Position numbers and translations under genes: made by a program. The notes beneath the pieces were generated by a model that made no database searches, was not told the origin of the DNA, and saw only the letters and a list, made by a program, of their open reading frames with translations. Below, piece by piece: positions 59,213 through 64,000 of a stretch of 64,000 nt of DNA; the stretch's first letter is position 1; the number at the start of each line of letters is the position of its first letter. The DNA comes from Panopea generosa (Eukaryota; Mollusca; Bivalvia; Adapedonta; Hiatellidae). Where the stretch lies: assembly GCA_029582155.1 (NCBI GenBank), contig CM055911.1:25817590-25881589 (forward strand), read 5' to 3'.

Positions 59213-59997
59213 TAACATAGCTCTACCGGAAAAAAAACTATATTATATTCAGATCGTCAGTTTCTGGATGACTTTGGGATTTATTTACAAAATAAAAGGC
59301 TAAGTATAAAAAAAGTGTATACGTTATGCTGTTATAACTTGGGTAAGTCATAACTTGGATAAGTCAATTTAGTTGGCCTGTATCCATTATCGAAAAAAAT
59401 CACAATTACAATAAAGCATTAAACATACTATTTTTTGTCTTAAAAACTGTCCGACCTCAAAACACCAAATTATATTTTTATGTCTGATGAACCACAGAGA
59501 CGAAAACGAGACAACATGTAACGTGCTTGCATTTTTAATCTGATATTTCTTTTCTGAGTTATGGCCCTTGAATTGTCAATAATTACATTAGAATGTATAT
59601 TTTTTAATTTAATCCTAATGCTTGGACAAATTGGAACATTTCAGTTCGTCACTTGTGTCATTTTGTGAAACAACCAATTATATTAGTATAAAATCGTTAA
59701 ACTTAAATGACAAGAGAAGACATATTTTATAATGTGCGTATAATACGTGAATGTATGTAAAACAAATATTTATACAGAGTGACCAATGCAATTTTCATTC
59801 CGACTTGTCCCGGTCTCCTCCACAGTAAATCGAAAACGGTGACTAAAGATAAAGAGTTAATATTACGAAATAAAATTTTAACTATGAATAATATAGGCAA
59901 ATGTCTTCGGAGAGAATTTGCATATCGTTCCGTTTGACTTGTAATAAATAACCGTTTTATAAATAGTTTTAAAGTGGATCGCCATCGGTGCACTTTC
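59213..59997. other. Unassigned AT-rich sequence
   Basis: A phrase 'tctgagttatggcccttgaa' near 59553 is of the kind common in mollusc dispersed repeats. The minus frame 59727-59993 has no splice or protein support. Confidence 0.35.
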
Positions 59998-60244
59998 GTT
60001 TGTTTGTTTGAATATTTAGTGCAATGTTATGTCAATTATTGCTCACAGACGATCAATACTCGAAAATACCCATCTCCGCAAGTGACTGATAACATTCCTC
60101 TTGAATCAGTGGCGAGATACAAACGATACTGACACGTAATGTTGTATATCAATCCTTGCGGAAACTATTGCCGGGCGGGGATTCGAACCCACGACCCCTT
60201 GATTGATAGTCAGACGCGCTATCGACTGAACTAACCGTGCCAGG
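59998..60244 (-). mobile_element. SINE family C
   Basis: Tail with 'tttgtttgaatatttagtgc', head to 60244 with GGTTAGTTCAGTCGATAGCG and GGTTCGAATCCCC. Confidence 0.8.
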
Positions 60245-60584
60245 CGGTGTATTTTTGTAACGGCATAAGCGGTGTAATTATATTTTTAGATTCTCATAGT
60301 CTTCATCATATTCCAAACGTTGATTGTCTTAGCAAGCGTCGAAGAGAGTTTATTTCATATGTAAATTTCTGTAAAAAAACACCCCAAGAAGTTGATGAAT
60401 TGGAACGAATTACATGACATTATTTATGCAGGTATAGTTGACAAAAACATACTTTTTTATTTCAACATTGTTGATATATGAAAATATGCTTAGAGCTACA
60501 ACTTTTATTATTCGTTTCTAGCAGAGATGCATATTTCAAACATCGAAAACTGGTTTGATATAAATGCAATATTGCGGGGGATAT

Positions 60585-60720
60585 CGAAATGGGCACTTCC
60601 ATGTGTGCGTCCGTATGTCCGTGGGCCAGAAAGCATTTCCGGAGTACAACTCCAAATTCTCTCAAGGTAACTTTACTAAACGTTGAACACATGTCAGCCA
60701 GTAGGCCTAGAAGTGCCTTT
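60585..60720 (+). repeat. Dispersed repeat fragment ('tttccggagtacaactcc')
   Basis: 'gtgcgtccgtatgtccgtgg' followed by 'aactccaaattctctcaagg' resembles the 25856-type dispersed repeats. Confidence 0.45.
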
Positions 60721-60724
60721 TATA

Positions 60725-60735
60725 AAAATAACAAC

Positions 60736-60778
<43 letters not shown>

Positions 60779-60840
60779 TTAATAATAATAATATAAAGAC
60801 TTTTATTAACGAGGGTCATTTGAAATTCAAATTTACCTGA
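60725..60840 (-). mobile_element. LINE 3' tail remnant with (AAT)n
   Basis: (AAT)n at 60735-60800, then 'cttttattaacgagggtcat', the same 3' end as at 28105-28170. Confidence 0.6.
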
Positions 60841-61349
60841 CAGTCAATCACAAGCTTTTATTTTAACGCTAAAAATATATATTCATTATTACATCAAAAT
60901 ATCTTATATACAGGAAATTGAAGTTATTGAGCGAAATTGTTTTTCTGTTTTGAGTAACAGTAATCTTAACTTTATCCGTTATTCTCAATCTTTCTTTTCA
61001 TACAAGAAGCCAATACACAAAATGTCGTCCAATCAATTAAAGGAAAATGAGGAAACTCAGCGGAAACTGTTGTTTTATTTATTAATTAAATGTAATAATG
61101 ACCTTTGCCCGATTGACCTACATATTCCAAGCTTCCTTTACGTGATAGGAAATTATACACAAAATTCATAAGAAATACATTTGTTGAGCTGAAACTGTCT
61201 ATCTATGTTTGGTTACAATCAGTGAACTTGATCTTGACCACGTTAACCTTGAAATCCCAAGATTCTATTTTACATTAGGAACATATACCAAAAGTTTCAT
61301 AAAAATATTAACGAAAACAGAAGTTATTAAGAGGAAATGTTTTTTTCTA
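60841..61349. other. Unassigned
   Basis: No gene supported. Two diverged copies of a phrase like 'gaaattattgagcgaaattg'/'aagttattaagaggaaatgt' suggest another old repeat. Confidence 0.35.
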
Positions 61350-61490
61350 TTTCAGTATTACTTGCGGAAGGACGGTGGTTCTACTCAGTCTGACTCAGTC
61401 TGAGGTCTTCCTCCACCAGTAAAACTGGATATGCCATATATAACCTGAAATGTGTTGAAAATGGCGTTAAACCCCATTAAAAAAAACACA
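61350..61490 (+). mobile_element. SINE family B 3' half
   Basis: 'cttgcggaaggacggtggtt', 'ctgaggtcttcctccacc', 'aaactggatatgccatatat' and tail 'gaaaatggcgttaaacccca' with A-run. The head is absent. Confidence 0.75.
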
Positions 61491-61639
61491 AAATAAACCA
61501 AACTATTTCAGTAACAGTGACCATGACTCGAGTTACCCTAAATCAAATCACTAGTAAGCTTCCTTTTCATCAAAATATCTTTAAGCAACTAAAGTTAATA
61601 TCGATAAGAAACTATTTGTGGCCTGCATCCGGGCATAGC

Positions 61640-61905
61640 AAAAATATGCGGACAAGAGATATCACGCGAAGAAAAGTTTATTAAACTAAATTCTGCAGAT
61701 AAATGCGTCATACAGACAAAAAAATTATCATTCTACTGATTTTTTTCTGCGGACAAAAGACGGCATGCGGACAAAAGGCGTCATTTGTCTAATGTTTCTG
61801 CGGACAAAAGGCGTGATACGGACATAAGGCGTCATTTTTTCTAAATTTTCTGCGAAAATAAGGCGTCTTGCGGACAAAATGCGTTCCGGACAAAAAGCGC
61901 CTGCA
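61640..61905. repeat. Short degenerate repeats of 'gcggacaaaaggcgtc'
   Basis: Six or so copies of a 16-30-base phrase (tgcggacaaaaggcgtcat) with variable spacing. No coding meaning. Confidence 0.7.
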
Positions 61906-61963
61906 CACACGTGTTACTTAAGGTCATAAACTGGAGAGGTTGTGACCTTATGGTTTGTTCTTG

Positions 61964-62032
61964 ATCATATGCGACGCTTGCTTTTCTTTAAGACAATCTT
62001 TATCTTATAGAAAAGCAAGCGTCGCATATGAT
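61964..62032. repeat. Perfect 24-bp hairpin
   Basis: Arms 61964-61987 and 62009-62032 are exact reverse complements, with a 21-base loop. The arm begins ATCATATGCGACGCTTGC. A smaller inverted repeat (taaggtca/tgacctta) lies just upstream at 61919-61950. Confidence 0.9.
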
Positions 62033-62034
62033 AA

Positions 62035-62405
62035 AGACTATCATTGTCTTTAATTTTTCTACATTTCCGTCTCTCTAACTCACTCTCCATTTCTACTTTA
62101 TTTATCTGCATATCACTCCTATTCCCACACTCTCTATATGCAATCACTCTCTATCCCTTTTTTCTCTGTCCCAATCACGAGTTTCTTCTCTCTCCCTTAC
62201 ACACTTCTTTCTTACTTTCTTTTTTTACCCATCCACCTAACTTTTTGATTTTCTAACTCATTCTGTATCTCCATTTTTCAGTCGCCTCTTTCTCTTTTCA
62301 ACATAAAAAACAATCATATTTTTTTTACAAAATTAAAAAAAAAAATAAACAAAAAAAAAATGTATTTTTTAAACAATGTATTGTACTAGTTTTTACTACA
62401 CTATT
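62035..62405. other. Pyrimidine-rich low-complexity flank
   Basis: C/T-rich on the plus strand up to about 62310, then an A-run; no gene. Confidence 0.5.
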
Positions 62406-62409
62406 ATTA

Positions 62410-64000
62410 AAGCATGATTATAATAATTATGAGATGCGTGTTATGAGATGATAGTTGTGAGATAATGATTATTATGAGATGCGTGTAATTAGATAATAAG
62501 TGTGAAATAATGATCATTGTGAGATGTGTGTTATATGATGATAGTTGAATGATTATTATGACATGCGTGTTATGTGAGATAATGATTATTATGAGATGCG
62601 TGTTATGAGATGATAGTTGTGAGATAGTGATGAGATGCGTGTAATGAGATGATAGTTGTGAGATAATGATTATTATTAGATGCGTGTTATGAGATGATAG
62701 GTGTGAAATAATGATTATTGTGAGATGCGTGTTATGAGATGATAGTTGACTGATTATTATGACATGCGTGTTATGTGAGATAATGATTATTATGAGGTGC
62801 GTATTATGAGATGATAGTTGTGAACTACTGATTATTATGACATGCATGTTATGAGATGATAGTTGTGAGATAATGATTATTGTTAAATGCGTGTTATGAG
62901 ATCATAGTTGTGAGATAATGATTATTGTGACATGCGTGTTATGAGACGATAGTTGTGAGATAATGATTATTATAAGATGCATGTTATGAGATGATAGTTG
63001 TGAGATAATGATTATTGTGACATGCGTGTTATGAGACGATAGTTGTGAGATAATGATTATTAAATGATGCGTGTGATGAAACAATAGTTGTGAGATAATG
63101 ATTATTGTGAGATGCGTGTTATGAGATGATAGTTGTGAGATAATAATTACTGTGAGATGCATGCTATGAGATGATAGTTGTGAGATAATGATTATTGTGA
63201 CATGCGTGTTATGAGATGATAGTTGTGAGATAATGACTATTGTGTGATGCGTGTTATGAGACGATAGTTGTGAGATAATGATTATTAAATGATGCGTGTG
63301 ATGAAACAATAGTTGTGAGATAATGATTATTGTGAGATGCGTGTTATGAGATGATAGTTGTGAGATAATAATTACTGTGAGATGCATGCTATGAGATGAC
63401 AGTTGTGAGATAATGATTATTGTGAGATGCGTGTTATGAGGTGATAGTTGTGAGATAATAATTACTGTGAGATGCGTGTTATGAGATGATAGTTGTGAGA
63501 TAATGATAACTGTGAGATGTGTGTTATGAGACGATAGTTGTGAGATAATGATTATTGTGAATTGTGGGTTATGAGATGATAGTTGTGAGATTATGATTAT
63601 TGTGTGATTCGTGTTATAAGATGATAGTTGTGAGATAATTATTAATATGAGATGTGGGTTTTGAGATGACAGTTGTGAGATAATGGTTATTATGAGATGT
63701 GTGTTATGAGACAACAGTTGTGAGATAATTATTATTATGTGATCCATGTTATGAGATGAAAGTTGTGAGATAATGATTACTAGGAGATGCGTGTTATGAA
63801 ATGATAGTTGTAAGATAATAAATATTATGAGATGCGTGTTATGAGATGATAGTTGTGACAAAATGATTTTTTGTGAGAAGGGTGTTGTGAGATGAAAGTT
63901 GTGAGATAATGAGTATTGTAAGATGCTTGTAATGAGATGATAGTTGTGAGAAAATTATTATTGTGAGATGCGTGTAATGAGATGATAGTTGTGAGATTAT
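62410..64000. repeat. Minisatellite family S, orientation 2, runs off the window
   Basis: A 45-bp unit ('gagatgatagttgtgagata', 'atgattattgtgagatgcgt', 'gttat'), about 35 copies to the window end. On the minus strand it reads CTCACAACTATCATC…AACACGCATCTCACAAT, the same consensus as the 55.3-58.4 kb array. Minus frames of 146 and 319 codons arise from the 45-bp period. Confidence 0.9.

Noticed and set aside
59727..59993. 88-codon minus frame with a TATA-like sequence nearby
   Set aside because: No protein resemblance and no splice sites; AT-rich DNA gives TATA-like strings often.
60589..60840. 83-codon frame with poly-Asn
   Set aside because: Poly-Asn comes from the (AAT)n tail of a LINE remnant joined to a dispersed repeat.
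62407..63861. 146- and 319-codon repeat frames on the minus strand
   Set aside because: 45-bp satellite period keeps the frame open; the protein would be a pure 15-residue repeat with no start context.

Overview
The window is AT-rich, repeat-dense, intron-rich animal DNA. The repeat repertoire points to a bivalve mollusc: several tRNA-derived SINE families, hairpin-ended elements with internal satellites, the 'cccccaaaattttttttggg … gtccgtccgtcc' dispersed repeat, and kilobase-scale AT-rich satellites. The species cannot be named from sequence alone. Nothing prokaryotic is present: no operons and no ribosome-binding sites.

One protein-coding gene can be reconstructed, on the minus strand. 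Exon 1 (18699-18817) carries the start codon, exon 2 (16121-17031) is 911 bp, and exon 3 (6659-6834) carries the stop. All splice sites are GT-AG and the reading phases agree. The product is a 368-residue (or 374-residue) protein with about 10-11 membrane segments that looks like the drug/metabolite-transporter (SLC35-like) fold. Its two introns (1.7 and 9.3 kb) are almost entirely mobile elements and satellite. A promoter-like cluster at 52.8-52.9 kb (CCAAT boxes, two CACGTG palindromes, an E2F-type site) may be a distal start of this gene or belong to another gene.

Layout: 0-6.2 kb, hairpin-ended elements with internal 172-bp and 318-bp arrays. 6.6-18.8 kb, the gene, including a 2.3-kb 59-bp satellite in intron 2. 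19-31 kb, a TTAA/CCC MITE, a 391-bp LTR retroelement in miniature whose LTRs contain a tRNA-like promoter, a LINE 3' fragment, SINEs and dispersed repeats. 31.4-36 kb, a T-rich minisatellite abutting a G-rich 30-bp minisatellite. 36-43 kb, AT-rich DNA with a local duplication. 43.4-49.3 kb, two AT-rich satellites. 49.7-52.1 kb, a 1.3-kb-spaced duplication built around a hairpin/SINE chimera. 52.5-52.9 kb, the promoter-like island. 55.2-58.4 and 62.4-64 kb, two arrays of one satellite family in opposite orientations.

The most unusual item is the miniature LTR element at 21411-21801. It has TG...CA LTRs, a tRNA-Lys-type primer-binding site, a purine tract and a 4-bp target duplication, and a tRNA-like A/B-box module sits inside each LTR. 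Also notable are a set of elements sharing 5' 'ACAAGAG'-hairpin and 3' hairpin-'GAGCTAA' ends around unrelated satellites, and a splice-created upstream ORF stop in the transporter gene.
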